A stretch of DNA of 64,000 bases, taken from positions 1,674,001-1,738,000 of the forward strand of contig OZ257149.1 of NCBI GenBank assembly GCA_965279085.1. Reading direction: 5' to 3'. Below are positions 45,143 through 53,600 of this stretch, in pieces; position 1 is the stretch's first letter, and each line of letters starts with the position of its first letter. Source of the DNA: UBA7672 sp965279085 (GTDB lineage: Bacteria; Pseudomonadota; Alphaproteobacteria; Caulobacterales; Hyphomonadaceae). The notes beneath the pieces were generated by a model. It was given only the letters and a program-made list of their open reading frames with translations. It did not search any database and had not been told where the DNA came from. The position numbers were made by a program, and so were the translations under genes.

Positions 45143-46750
45143 TCAGCCAGCCACATACTGCGTGAGCGTCGCCATGTTCTGCACGAACGTGCCGACGGAG
45201 ATTCCAGTCGGCGGCGCATCGGTGATGAAGGGCGACGTATCCGTTTGGTCGCCAACGCGCGTCGTCGAATAATCGCCGGGCGTGGGCGTTGCACTGCCCG
45301 GCCCCGCATAGGGATTGCTGGTCGCAACCAGCGGTGTTGGCCACCAGCCGTCGCTGTTCAGGTCGGCGACGAGCTTCCCGATATCGTTGTCGCCTGGCGC
45401 GTCTCCCGCACCGGACCCGCGGTTCGAATTGAGATCCGAGACCTCGATGTTCTGCGTGGTGAAGAAGCGGGGCAGCGGTTGCTTCGCCGCCAGCGGCGAG
45501 TGGCGCGACACGTCTTCCGCCTTCGACGCTTCAAGCCTGGCTAGTCTTGCACGCAACTGATCCGTCCGAACAACGCGCGTGGGAGAGTAGTGAACAATCG
45601 ATCCTTCAAGCTGATCCGTCACGTAATAGGCGCCATTCACGACGTTCGATCCGCGCCGGTGGACGTACAGCGGCTTGTTCGTGCCGGGCTCGATGAAGGT
45701 AGGATGCGTGCGGCGATCGTTCGCGACGCTGGCGGGCAGCTTCACGGCGTCGAGCCAGTCGAGCGCCTCGCCGACGCGGGAGAGGTAAGCGCGGTCGCCG
45801 GTGAGTTCGTAGAAATTCATCAGCTGCGCGACATTGTTCGCCGTTGTATGGGTAACGAAGGCGAGCGGTTCGTACGTGCGCGCGGCCGCGGGCTTCAAGT
45901 CCGCGACCGTGTGCTGCAGGCCCCAGCCCGCCTGCGGTGCAGGCTGCTGTGTCGCACGGAAGCTTTCCATTGCACGGTGAATAGGGTCGCGCACGCGCGC
46001 GTCATCCATGGTCTGCGCGATCATGATCAGGAACTTGATGTTCTCGCCTGCGACGTCGTCGTTGAAAGTGATGTGCGCGGTATAGGCTTCCTCGCCCGCA
46101 ACGCGCGGGAAGCGTTGAGGCCAACCTCCGACCGGATACTGGCTATCGAGCACGAACCGGATCGCGCGTTCCAGCGGCGCCGCGAACTCGTCACCCTTCC
46201 CTTGGAGATACATGCGCAGGAGGAGTTGCGACGCTTCTGACGTTCCCGCGTCATCGAACGTCGCATTGCCGCAATAGCGCTGGAATTCCTCCAGCCGCCA
46301 TCCATTGGCGCCGACGGTGGCGTACCAGTTCTTGAGCGAGGCCTCGCCCGCGAAATCGTATATGTAGTTCCAGCCGCCGGAAGGGTGTTGCGCGGCTACG
46401 AGCGCGCGCGTGGTCGCAACCGCCGCTTGCCAGAACTGTTCGTCGCCGGTCGCGTGATAAGCGTCGAGAAACGCATGGCCCATCGTCGCCGTGCCGGGCG
46501 GCTGCACCCACAGCATCGTACGCTTCGCTTCCATCTCGCCCCATGTGCGCGAGAAGTCCGGCAGGTACGCCCAGACATAGCCGCCGCTATAGGCGACCGT
46601 ATCGGTCATGAATTTCGTGGCACGCTTCATCGCTGCGAGCGCGGTGGCAGCCTGCGGGCGCGAAGACAAGCGAACGCTCTGCGGAGCAGCGCAAGCGGAA
46701 AGCCAGGCACCGAGGCCGATCAGGGATGTGCGGCGGGTAAGGTCGAGCAT
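45143..46750 (-). CDS. Pectate lyase, polysaccharide lyase family 10 type
   Basis: The 535-residue product has a signal with twin Arg and lipobox (TRRTSL, LSAC Cys20). The catalytic domain is an alpha/alpha barrel with PL10 hallmarks GGWPQRFP, HITFNDDV and a VNGAYYVTD region. PL10 enzymes cleave polygalacturonate by beta-elimination. About 80 C-terminal residues after the last recognisable helix (SDLNSNRGSGAGDAPGDND onward) look like an extra domain or linker. ATG 46750 is used; the upstream frame is non-coding in character. No other pectin genes are nearby. Confidence 0.85.
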   Translation of the reverse strand: MLDLTRRTSLIGLGAWLSACAAPQSVRLSSRPQAATALAAMKRATKFMTDTVAYSGGYVWAYLPDFSRTWGEMEAKRTMLWVQPPGTATMGHAFLDAYHATGDEQFWQAAVATTRALVAAQHPSGGWNYIYDFAGEASLKNWYATVGANGWRLEEFQRYCGNATFDDAGTSEASQLLLRMYLQGKGDEFAAPLERAIRFVLDSQYPVGGWPQRFPRVAGEEAYTAHITFNDDVAGENIKFLIMIAQTMDDARVRDPIHRAMESFRATQQPAPQAGWGLQHTVADLKPAAARTYEPLAFVTHTTANNVAQLMNFYELTGDRAYLSRVGEALDWLDAVKLPASVANDRRTHPTFIEPGTNKPLYVHRRGSNVVNGAYYVTDQLEGSIVHYSPTRVVRTDQLRARLARLEASKAEDVSRHSPLAAKQPLPRFFTTQNIEVSDLNSNRGSGAGDAPGDNDIGKLVADLNSDGWWPTPLVATSNPYAGPGSATPTPGDYSTTRVGDQTDTSPFITDAPPTGISVGTFVQNMATLTQYVAG

Positions 46751-46867
46751 GCCCGCAACATGCGCGATCTGACACCGGTGGCAAGATGGGCCGCGCCTGC
46801 AGCCAGAATGCTGACACATCCTGACAGGGCGGGCTGGTAGTTTCGGCGCAGACAAAGGAATTGCGCC

Positions 46868-47503
46868 GTGCTCGACCTCATCCCTGCTCCAACATTCCTC
46901 GCCTATCTCGGTCTGGTCATCGCGATCTCCGTGGCGCCCGGGCCGAACGTGTTGTTCGTAATGACGCAATCGGCCTGGCGCGGGCCGAAAGCCGGGCTGT
47001 TCGCGGCGGCCGGGATCGAGAGCGCCAACTCGCTCTACGTGATCTTCTCCGCCGTTGGCCTTGCCGGGCTCATAGCGGCGTCGGGCACGACATTCGAGAT
47101 CATCAAGTGGGCGGGCGCGGCCTATCTCGCATGGCTTGGCTTCCAGGCGATTCGATCGTCCTTCTCGACGGCGGAAGCGCCGGTTCTTTCAACGGGCGAA
47201 GCAAGCGCGCGGGCTTTCCGCGATGGCGTCGTGGTTGCGCTCGGCAATCCGAAGACGATCCTGTTCTTCCTCGCCCTCTTCCCACAGTTCATTGATCCGG
47301 CGCGCCCAGTGTGGGCGCAGGCGCTCGTGCTCGGCTTCGTCGCTATTGCGATCGATTTCGTGGTGCAGGTCGCCTACACAATCGCCGGAGGTCTTCTGTC
47401 GAGGGCGCTGTCGCGCAAAGCGGTGAAACGCTGGTTCGAGCGTGGGATCGGCGGCGCGTTCTTGGGGCTTGCGGTGGTGGCGGCGATGGTGCGGCGCGCC
47501 TAG
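46868..47503 (+). CDS. LysE/RhtB-family exporter
   Basis: The 211-residue product has about six membrane segments and the LysE-family pattern: VAPGPNVLFVMTQSAWRG near the start, then AGAAYLAWLGFQAIR and GVVVALGNPKTILFFLALFPQFI. Such proteins export amino acids or related small molecules; the substrate is unknown. GTG 46868 has AAAGGA 8 bases upstream. It is divergent from the pectate lyase gene and its stop overlaps the convergent cysA stop by 4 bases. Confidence 0.9.
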   Translation: MLDLIPAPTFLAYLGLVIAISVAPGPNVLFVMTQSAWRGPKAGLFAAAGIESANSLYVIFSAVGLAGLIAASGTTFEIIKWAGAAYLAWLGFQAIRSSFSTAEAPVLSTGEASARAFRDGVVVALGNPKTILFFLALFPQFIDPARPVWAQALVLGFVAIAIDFVVQVAYTIAGGLLSRALSRKAVKRWFERGIGGAFLGLAVVAAMVRRA

Positions 47504-48621
47504 CGGTCGAGCCAGCCTTCGGCCTTCGCCCATTTGAAGTCCGACGTGGCGGACGCGGCAAGCTTCTCGGTCTCATACCCTTCCGCACCCGCGCCATAGA
47601 CGCGGCCGCCGATGATGCGGATCTGCAGGCGTTGCGAATTGTTGACCGGCGTTTCGGCTGGTGCGTCGAACTCGATGCGATGACGCGCGAGGCCACATTC
47701 GATCGTTACGCGCCGGAAGCCGCCGATGCGGCGCGTCGAGACGACCAAGCCAGGAATGCCCGGGCCGCCATCAGTGACCATGACGACGTCTTCGGGGCGG
47801 AGGTAGAGCTGGGCGGGGCCATCCGGCAGGTGGCCGATTTCGAGGTCGAGCAAGCGCTCATCAAGCGTGGCGCGGCCATTGCCGATCTGAACAGGAATGA
47901 CGCTCGATTCCCCGATGAACGAGAAGACGAACGGCGTCGCGGGCGTGTCGTAGATCTCGTCGGGCGTCGCAGACTGTTCGATCTTGCCCTTGCTCATTAC
48001 GACGACGCGGTCAGCCAGCTCCAGCGCCTCTTCCTGGTCGTGCGTGACGAACAGTGTGGTGTGGCCGGTGCGATCGTGGATTTCGCGCAGCCAGCGGCGC
48101 AGGTCTTTCCGCACGCGAGCGTCGAGTGCGCCGAAAGGCTCGTCGAGCAGCAGCACGCTGGGCTCGATGGCGAGCGCGCGGGCGAGAGCCACGCGCTGGC
48201 GCTGGCCGCCGGAAAGCTGGGACGGGAAACGGCGCTCAAGACCAGAGAGCTGCACGAGGTCGAGCAGTTCGAGCACGCGGCGCTTGATCTCGGACTCTTT
48301 CGGCTTGTCCTTGCGGCGGGCGCGCAGGCCGAAGGCGATGTTGTCCATCACCCGCATGTGCTTGAAGAGCGCATAGTGCTGGAACACGAAGCCGACGCCG
48401 CGATCCTGGATGCGGCTTTGCGATGCGTCGCGGTCGTTGAAGAAGACGGCACCGGTGTCGGCATGCTCAAGCCCGGCGATCGTGCGCAGCAGCGTGGTCT
48501 TGCCGGAGCCGGACGGGCCGAGCAGCGCAACGAGCTCGCCAGAGCCGACTGTCAACGATACGTCGTCCAGTGCGGCGAGGCCGGCATAGCGCTTTGAAAC
48601 GTTTTCGACCCGAACCTGCAT
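47500..48621 (-). CDS. cysA: Sulfate/thiosulfate ABC transporter ATP-binding protein
   Basis: The 373-residue product is the ATPase of the sulfate importer: Walker A GPSGSGKTT (residues 35-43), signature LSGGQRQR, Walker B VLLLDEPFGALD, and a C-terminal TOBE-type regulatory region. It is the last gene of the operon and follows cysW by 11 bases. It is somewhat longer than enteric CysA because of the C-terminal extension. Its identity rests on its two permease partners and the sulfate-binding protein upstream. Confidence 0.94.
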   Translation of the reverse strand: MQVRVENVSKRYAGLAALDDVSLTVGSGELVALLGPSGSGKTTLLRTIAGLEHADTGAVFFNDRDASQSRIQDRGVGFVFQHYALFKHMRVMDNIAFGLRARRKDKPKESEIKRRVLELLDLVQLSGLERRFPSQLSGGQRQRVALARALAIEPSVLLLDEPFGALDARVRKDLRRWLREIHDRTGHTTLFVTHDQEEALELADRVVVMSKGKIEQSATPDEIYDTPATPFVFSFIGESSVIPVQIGNGRATLDERLLDLEIGHLPDGPAQLYLRPEDVVMVTDGGPGIPGLVVSTRRIGGFRRVTIECGLARHRIEFDAPAETPVNNSQRLQIRIIGGRVYGAGAEGYETEKLAASATSDFKWAKAEGWLDR

Positions 48622-48632
48622 GCGTCTTCCGA

Positions 48633-49505
48633 TCAGTGCCGCCGCTGTGCCGCAAGCGACCCTGCGAAGCGGGCCTCAAGCAGCGTTTTCACACCGAGCG
48701 TCACGAGCGCGAGCGCGGCAAGCAGCGAGGCCACCGCGAATGCCGCGGCCGCCTTGTTGTCATTGTAGAGGATTTCGATGTGCAACGGCAAAGTGTTCGT
48801 GACGCCTCGAATATGTCCGGAGACCACCGACACCGCGCCGAACTCGCCCATCGCGCGCGCGTTGCAGAGCAGCACACCATAGAGCAGGCCCCACTTCACG
48901 TTGGGCAACGTCACGAGGAAGAAGGTGCGCCAGCCGCTCGCGCCGAGGGAGACCGCAGCTTCCTCTTCAGAAGAGCCCTGCTGCTCCATCAAGGGGATGA
49001 GCTCGCGCGCGATGAACGGGAAGGTGATGAAGATCGTGGCGATGACGATGCCGGGCACGGCGAACAGGATCTTGATGCCGTTCGCATCCAGCCACGGGCC
49101 GAGCGCGCTGTTGGCGCCGAACAGCAGGACGAAGATCAGGCCGGAGACGACAGGTGACACGGCGAACGGCAAGTCGATCAAGGTCAGCAGGAAAGACTTC
49201 CCCTTGAAGTCGTACTTTGTGACGGCCCACGCGGCGGCGATACCGAAGACAAGATTCAGGGGCACGGCGATGGCCGCTACCAAAAGGGTCAGCTGCAGCG
49301 CCGCCATTGTGTCAGGCATGGCGAGCGCCTGGAAGTAGACGCCGATGCCCCGGCTGAACGCCTCGACAAACACAACCAGAAGAGGCGCAATAAGCATCAG
49401 GCCAAGAAAGCCCAGCGCCACGGCGATCAGCACGATGCGCGTCTTTGGCCCCTCGCCTATCGCGACGCGGGGCTTTTTCGATTTGGCAGTGGCGGTTTCA
49501 CTCAT
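48633..49505 (-). CDS. cysW: Sulfate ABC transporter permease CysW
   Basis: The 290-residue product has six membrane segments, the ABC permease EAA loop (EEEAAVSLGASGWRTFFLVTLP) and the sulfate-permease signatures FPFIARELIPLMEQQG and AMGEFGAVSVVSGHIRG. It overlaps cysT by 8 bases. Together the two permeases form the membrane channel for sulfate and thiosulfate entry. It is distinguished from CysT by its N-terminal extension and by the EFGAVSVVSGHI segment. Confidence 0.93.
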   Translation of the reverse strand: MSETATAKSKKPRVAIGEGPKTRIVLIAVALGFLGLMLIAPLLVVFVEAFSRGIGVYFQALAMPDTMAALQLTLLVAAIAVPLNLVFGIAAAWAVTKYDFKGKSFLLTLIDLPFAVSPVVSGLIFVLLFGANSALGPWLDANGIKILFAVPGIVIATIFITFPFIARELIPLMEQQGSSEEEAAVSLGASGWRTFFLVTLPNVKWGLLYGVLLCNARAMGEFGAVSVVSGHIRGVTNTLPLHIEILYNDNKAAAAFAVASLLAALALVTLGVKTLLEARFAGSLAAQRRH

Positions 49506-50364
49506 GGCCGAACCACTTGCGGCTCCACGCCTGCAACAGGTTTATCACGAACAGCATCGCGAAGGAGATCACCAGCATGATGGTCGCGATGGCCGTCGCG
49601 CCGGCGTAGTTGTGCTCTTCCAGCTTGATGACGATCAGCAGCGGCGCGATCTCGGACTGGAATGGCAGGTTCGAGGCGATGAAGATCACCGAACCATATT
49701 CGCCAACGCCCCGCGCGAAGGACAGTGCGAAGCCCGTGAGAATGGCGGGCAGCAACGCCGGGAAGATCACGCGCGTCACGGTGCGCCAGCGGCGGGCGCC
49801 CAGCGTGGCGGCGACTTCCTCCGTCTCACGGTCGATCTCTTCTAGGACAGGCTGGACCGTGCGCACGACGAACGGCAGGCCGACGAAGATCAGCGCCAAC
49901 GTGACACCGGTGGAAGTGAAGCCAACCTTGATCCCGAACCAGTCATCCAGGATCACGCCGAATGGGCCGTTGGGCGCATAGAGTGTCGCAAGCGCGATGC
50001 CAGCCACGGCGGTGGGCAAGGCGAACGGCAGGTCGACGGCCGCGTCGAGCCAGCGGCGACCCGGAAAGCGGTAGCGCACCAGCACCCAGGCGACCAACAC
50101 GCCGAAAACCGTGTTGACGATCGCGGCGATGGTCGCAGCGCCGAACGACAGTTGCAGCGCAGCCGTGACGCGCGGATCGAACGCGATCTTCCAGAATTCA
50201 GTCCAGCCAAGCGAGGCCGAACGCACAGCGAGGCCGGCCAGGGGAATCAGCACGATCAGCGACAGGTACGCGATCGTGTAGCCCAGGCTCAGCCCGAAGC
50301 CCGGCAGCACGCTCTTGCGCCGCCAGCGAAATTTCTGCGCCCCGTCCGGCGCGACAGACGTCAT
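49498..50364 (-). CDS. cysT: Sulfate ABC transporter permease CysT (CysU)
   Basis: The 288-residue product has six membrane segments with the CysT marks LPTAVAGIALATLY, FVGLPFVVRTVQPVLEEID, the EAA-type loop (EVAATLGARRWRTVTRV) and ARGVGEYGSVIFIASNLP. It starts 3 bases after the sulfate-binding protein stop and overlaps cysW. Gene order sbp-cysT-cysW-cysA is the usual one. There is no sign of truncation. Confidence 0.93.
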   Translation of the reverse strand: MTSVAPDGAQKFRWRRKSVLPGFGLSLGYTIAYLSLIVLIPLAGLAVRSASLGWTEFWKIAFDPRVTAALQLSFGAATIAAIVNTVFGVLVAWVLVRYRFPGRRWLDAAVDLPFALPTAVAGIALATLYAPNGPFGVILDDWFGIKVGFTSTGVTLALIFVGLPFVVRTVQPVLEEIDRETEEVAATLGARRWRTVTRVIFPALLPAILTGFALSFARGVGEYGSVIFIASNLPFQSEIAPLLIVIKLEEHNYAGATAIATIMLVISFAMLFVINLLQAWSRKWFGHE

Positions 50365-50367
50365 GCG

Positions 50368-51387
50368 CTATCTCGCCGTGAATATCTGGTCGTAGACGCC
50401 GCCATCGTCGAAATGCTTCGGCTGCGCCTGCGCCCATCCCCCGAACAGCGGATCATCGATAGTCACCATCTCGATCTGCTTGAACCGCGCCACGTCGGCC
50501 GGGTCCGCCACCGAAGGATCATTGGGCCGATAGAAGTGCTTGGCGACAATCTTCTGTCCAGCCGGAGAATACAGGTGCTGCAGATAGGCCTCGGCGGCGG
50601 CAACCTGCTCGGGCCCCTTCTTCTCCGCATTGCCCGCGACCACCGCGACAGGCGGCTCCGCGCGGATGGAGAGCGAGGGATAGACGATCTCGTACTTGCC
50701 TGCGCCCTGCTCTTCCAACGTGAGGAAGCCTTCGTTCTCCCACGTGATCAGAGCGTCGCCCGTGCCCTGCTGGGTGAATGTCACTGTCGCACCGCGCGCG
50801 CCCGAGTCGAGCTTCAGCACGTTCCTGTAGATCGCGCCGACGAACTCCTTGACCTTCGTCTCGTCGTTGCCGGGCTGCTTCGACGCATAGGCCCATGCCG
50901 CGAGATAATTCCAGCGTGCGCCGCCCGATGTCTTCGGGTTCGGCGTGATGACGCCGACGCCCGGCAGGGTCAGGTCGTTCCAGTCCTTGATGTTCTTCGG
51001 ATTGCCCGCGCGCACGAGGAACACGATCGTGGATGTGTACGGCGCCGAATTGGCCGGCAGGCTGGTGCGCCAATCGGCGGGAATCTTACCCGTGTCCTTC
51101 GCGATGAGATCGATGTCGTTCTGCAATGCGAGCGTCACAACGTCCGCGTCGAGCCCGTCGATCACCGCACGAGCCTGCTTGCCCGAGCCTCCGTGGGACA
51201 TGTTGACCTTTACGGTCTTGCCCTCGGGCGTCTTGTAGCTCGCCGAGAAATCCGCGTTGAACTCCTCATAGAGTTCGCGCGTCGGATCGTAGGACACGTT
51301 CAGCAGAGCGATTTCGGATGCGCTGGTCTGGCCTCCGCATGCGGCAAGCGCCAGCGATGCGGCCACAGCAACGAGCTTCAGGCGCAT
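50368..51387 (-). CDS. Sulfate-binding lipoprotein of the ABC transporter
   Basis: The 339-residue product is the periplasmic receptor of the sulfate importer: signal with lipobox (ALAAC), LLNVSYDPTRELYEEFN, NMSHGGSGKQARAVIDGLDADVVTLAL, and a C-terminal EAYLQHLYSPAGQKIVAKHFYRP. ATG 51387 is preferred over ATG 51408 because GGAGG lies about 9 bases before it. The gene is 61 bases downstream of the Rrf2 regulator gene. It could be Sbp or CysP; the two cannot be separated by eye. Lipidation would anchor it to the membrane. Confidence 0.92.
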   Translation of the reverse strand: MRLKLVAVAASLALAACGGQTSASEIALLNVSYDPTRELYEEFNADFSASYKTPEGKTVKVNMSHGGSGKQARAVIDGLDADVVTLALQNDIDLIAKDTGKIPADWRTSLPANSAPYTSTIVFLVRAGNPKNIKDWNDLTLPGVGVITPNPKTSGGARWNYLAAWAYASKQPGNDETKVKEFVGAIYRNVLKLDSGARGATVTFTQQGTGDALITWENEGFLTLEEQGAGKYEIVYPSLSIRAEPPVAVVAGNAEKKGPEQVAAAEAYLQHLYSPAGQKIVAKHFYRPNDPSVADPADVARFKQIEMVTIDDPLFGGWAQAQPKHFDDGGVYDQIFTAR

Positions 51388-51448
51388 TGGGGAAGTCCTC
51401 CGGAGCATCTATTACGCTAGTGGTCCGGTAGAGTTTGTCAAACCTTGG

Positions 51449-51895
51449 TCAGGCGACGGCGTCCCGCAAACGCACCGGCAGACGGGCGTCCAGGGCATCA
51501 GCAATCGTGGTCCGGTCGAGCACGCCACGCGTCGCATCCGCCACCTGCGCGAAAACCCGGCGGACCTCGCAGCTCGCCTCCTCGTCGCAGTCCTCGCAGC
51601 GCCGGTATGCGATCTTCGACAGGCACGGCAGGGGGGCGATCGGCCCGTCGACAATGCGCAGGACCTCGCCGAACGAAATCGTGTCCGCAGGCCGCAAAAG
51701 CCCATAACCACCGGCTTTTCCTCGACGCGAGACGACCAGACCGTGATGCTTCAGGTCAAGCAGGATCTGCTCGAGAAACTTCTTCGGGATGTTCTGGGTA
51801 TCGGCGATCTCGGCGATGAAGGTCGGCTTCCCGGGGGGCTGCTTAGCGAGGGCCACCAGGGCCCGGAGAGCGTACTTCGCCTTCTGTGAGATCAT
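51449..51895 (-). CDS. Rrf2-family transcriptional regulator (cysteine/sulfur type)
   Basis: The 148-residue product has the Rrf2 winged helix near the N-terminus (YALRALVALA, IAEIADTQNIPKKFLEQILLDL, SRRGKAGGYGL) and four cysteines in the effector region (Cys91, Cys100, Cys103, Cys109), enough for an Fe-S cluster. As first gene of the sulfate transporter operon it is probably a local regulator of sulfur uptake, similar to CymR or IscR-type proteins. ATG 51895 gives the normal Rrf2 start; a TTG at 51913 is possible. Autoregulation is likely but not shown. Confidence 0.88.
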   Translation of the reverse strand: MISQKAKYALRALVALAKQPPGKPTFIAEIADTQNIPKKFLEQILLDLKHHGLVVSRRGKAGGYGLLRPADTISFGEVLRIVDGPIAPLPCLSKIAYRRCEDCDEEASCEVRRVFAQVADATRGVLDRTTIADALDARLPVRLRDAVA

Positions 51896-51954
51896 CGCGC
51901 TGGGACCGGACAAAGCTTGAGCGCAAACCAGAGGGTCTCCGGTCGCGTCCTGAA

Positions 51955-51982
51955 ACTATATTGTCCCTGTAGAGTAAGTAAA
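51955..51982 (-). promoter_or_regulatory. Putative sigma70-type promoter of the sulfate operon
   Basis: On the minus strand TTTACT (51982-51977) and TATAGT (51960-51955) are separated by 16 bases, about 60 bases before the Rrf2 start. The stretch is clearly AT-richer than its surroundings. An Rrf2 operator would be expected near here, but I cannot define one. Confidence 0.5.
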
Positions 51983-51989
51983 CGGATAA

Positions 51990-52026
51990 GAGCCGCTCGT
52001 CCCTGGCCGGGACGCGGCTCCTTTTT
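51990..52026 (+). terminator. Intrinsic terminator-like hairpin in the porin leader
   Basis: Arms gagccg (51990-51995) plus cgtccc (51998-52003) pair perfectly with gggacg (52009-52014) plus cggctc (52015-52020), with a 2-base bulge and the loop tggcc, followed by ctttttg. The plus-strand orientation places it 30 bases before the porin start and downstream of no plus-strand gene, so it may be an attenuator in the porin leader or end a short leader RNA. Confidence 0.75.
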
Positions 52027-52055
52027 GCCAACGATCACTGAGATATATCCCCGGA

Positions 52056-53453
52056 ATGCGTAGACAACCCGGCCTCATCCCCTGCCTTGCCCTTTTCGGC
52101 GCCCTGTCGGCCCCGGCCGCACTCGCGCAGGAGGCTCCCAGGGAAAACCCGTGGCGGCTGGGTGATGCCATCGGCGCGCCGGACTGGCTGAAAATCTCCG
52201 GCTCGATCCGGCCGCGCTATGAGTCGTTGGGCAACACCTTCTACGCAGGCCGCACCGGCAGCGAGCAACTGCTGGGCCTGCAGACGTTGCTGAAAGCCGA
52301 GATCGATACGGGCGAACTCGTCCTCGGCGGGGAGCTACTGGATTCCCGCCGGATCGCGAGCGACGAGACGGGCGGCGCGCCCGGCGAGATCGACACGCTG
52401 GAGCCGGCACAATTCTATCTCGCCTGGCGGCCGGGCAATTTCCTGATGGATGGCGCGTCGCTCGACCTGACGCTGGGCCGCTTCACGATGGACATCGGCT
52501 CGCGCCGCCTCATCGCGCGATCCAATTTCCGTAGTCTGCTGCAGGGGTTCGATGGCGCCCGCGCCGTATGGACCAGCCCGGACAAGCTGAAGCTGACGGG
52601 CTTCTACGTCGCCCCCGCCACGCGCGCACCCTCCGACATACCCTCGGCGCTCGACAATGAAGCCGCGTTCAATCCCACGCTCGACAATATCCGCGTGAGC
52701 GGCCTGCACGTGGAAATCCCGCTTCCGTATACGCTGGTCGGCGAGGTCTACGCCTTCGACTTCAACGAAGACGACAGCTCAGACACAGCTACGCGCAATC
52801 GCGACCTCTCCACGCTGGGGGTGCGTCTGAAGCTGGCGCCGAAGGCGTCGATGTTCGACTTCGACCTGGAATACGCGCACCAGACCGGCTCCATACGGGC
52901 GACGACGAGTCCGGCCGATGTCACCGACCTCGACCACGAGGCCCATACGGTTCATGCGCAGGCGGGCTACACGTTCGACCTGCCATGGTCTCCGCGCCTT
53001 GCCCTGCAGTATGACGAGGCGTCCGGCGACAAATCCCCCTCCGACCTTTCCAGCGAGCGTTTCGACCCGCTGTTTGGCGACCGGGCATTCGAACTCGGCC
53101 CCACCAGCATCTATGGCGCGGTATCGCGCACCAACTTCCTGTTCGCGGGGCTGAGGCTTGAAGCCAAGCCCGACGGCCAGTCCGAAACCTACGTCGCAGT
53201 GCGCCAGATCACGCTCGATGCCGATACCGACAGCTTCGCCAACTCCGGCGTGCGCGACACGACGGGAGCTTCCGGCAAGGACGTCGGAACCCAGCTTGAG
53301 GTGCGCTACCGCCGCTGGCTCGTGCCTAATTCCCTGCGGCTTTCCGTAGGCGGCGCAACCATCTTCCAGGGCGATTTCCTTGAGACAGCGCCCAACGCCA
53401 CGGGCGGCGGCGATCCTGTCTTCGGTTATACCGAACTCACCTGGACGTTCTGA
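52056..53453 (+). CDS. Alginate-export-family outer membrane porin
   Basis: The 465-residue product has a signal peptide (CLALFGALSAPAALA) and an outer-membrane beta-barrel ending in ...YTELTWTF, with the terminal Phe needed for barrel assembly. The N-terminal ISGSIRPRYESLGN and LTLGRFTMDIGSRRL match the alginate_exp/AlgE-like family. Such proteins let anionic solutes through the outer membrane. Its divergence from the sulfate operon suggests, without proof, a role in uptake of an anion such as sulfate or an organosulfur compound. The leader carries a terminator hairpin. Confidence 0.85.
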   Translation: MRRQPGLIPCLALFGALSAPAALAQEAPRENPWRLGDAIGAPDWLKISGSIRPRYESLGNTFYAGRTGSEQLLGLQTLLKAEIDTGELVLGGELLDSRRIASDETGGAPGEIDTLEPAQFYLAWRPGNFLMDGASLDLTLGRFTMDIGSRRLIARSNFRSLLQGFDGARAVWTSPDKLKLTGFYVAPATRAPSDIPSALDNEAAFNPTLDNIRVSGLHVEIPLPYTLVGEVYAFDFNEDDSSDTATRNRDLSTLGVRLKLAPKASMFDFDLEYAHQTGSIRATTSPADVTDLDHEAHTVHAQAGYTFDLPWSPRLALQYDEASGDKSPSDLSSERFDPLFGDRAFELGPTSIYGAVSRTNFLFAGLRLEAKPDGQSETYVAVRQITLDADTDSFANSGVRDTTGASGKDVGTQLEVRYRRWLVPNSLRLSVGGATIFQGDFLETAPNATGGGDPVFGYTELTWTF

Positions 53454-53600
53454 GCACGCCACGGATTGTGTCACGTTCATGGCGCGCCCCGGCGCGGGAC
53501 GCGAAATCTCCTGCCTTCGCAACTGCTTAAACTGCGAGCGAACCGGCTTTCGACGCTGTAAAATGCGCGCGGTCATGGCGTTGGTGCATGGGGTTTCCGG

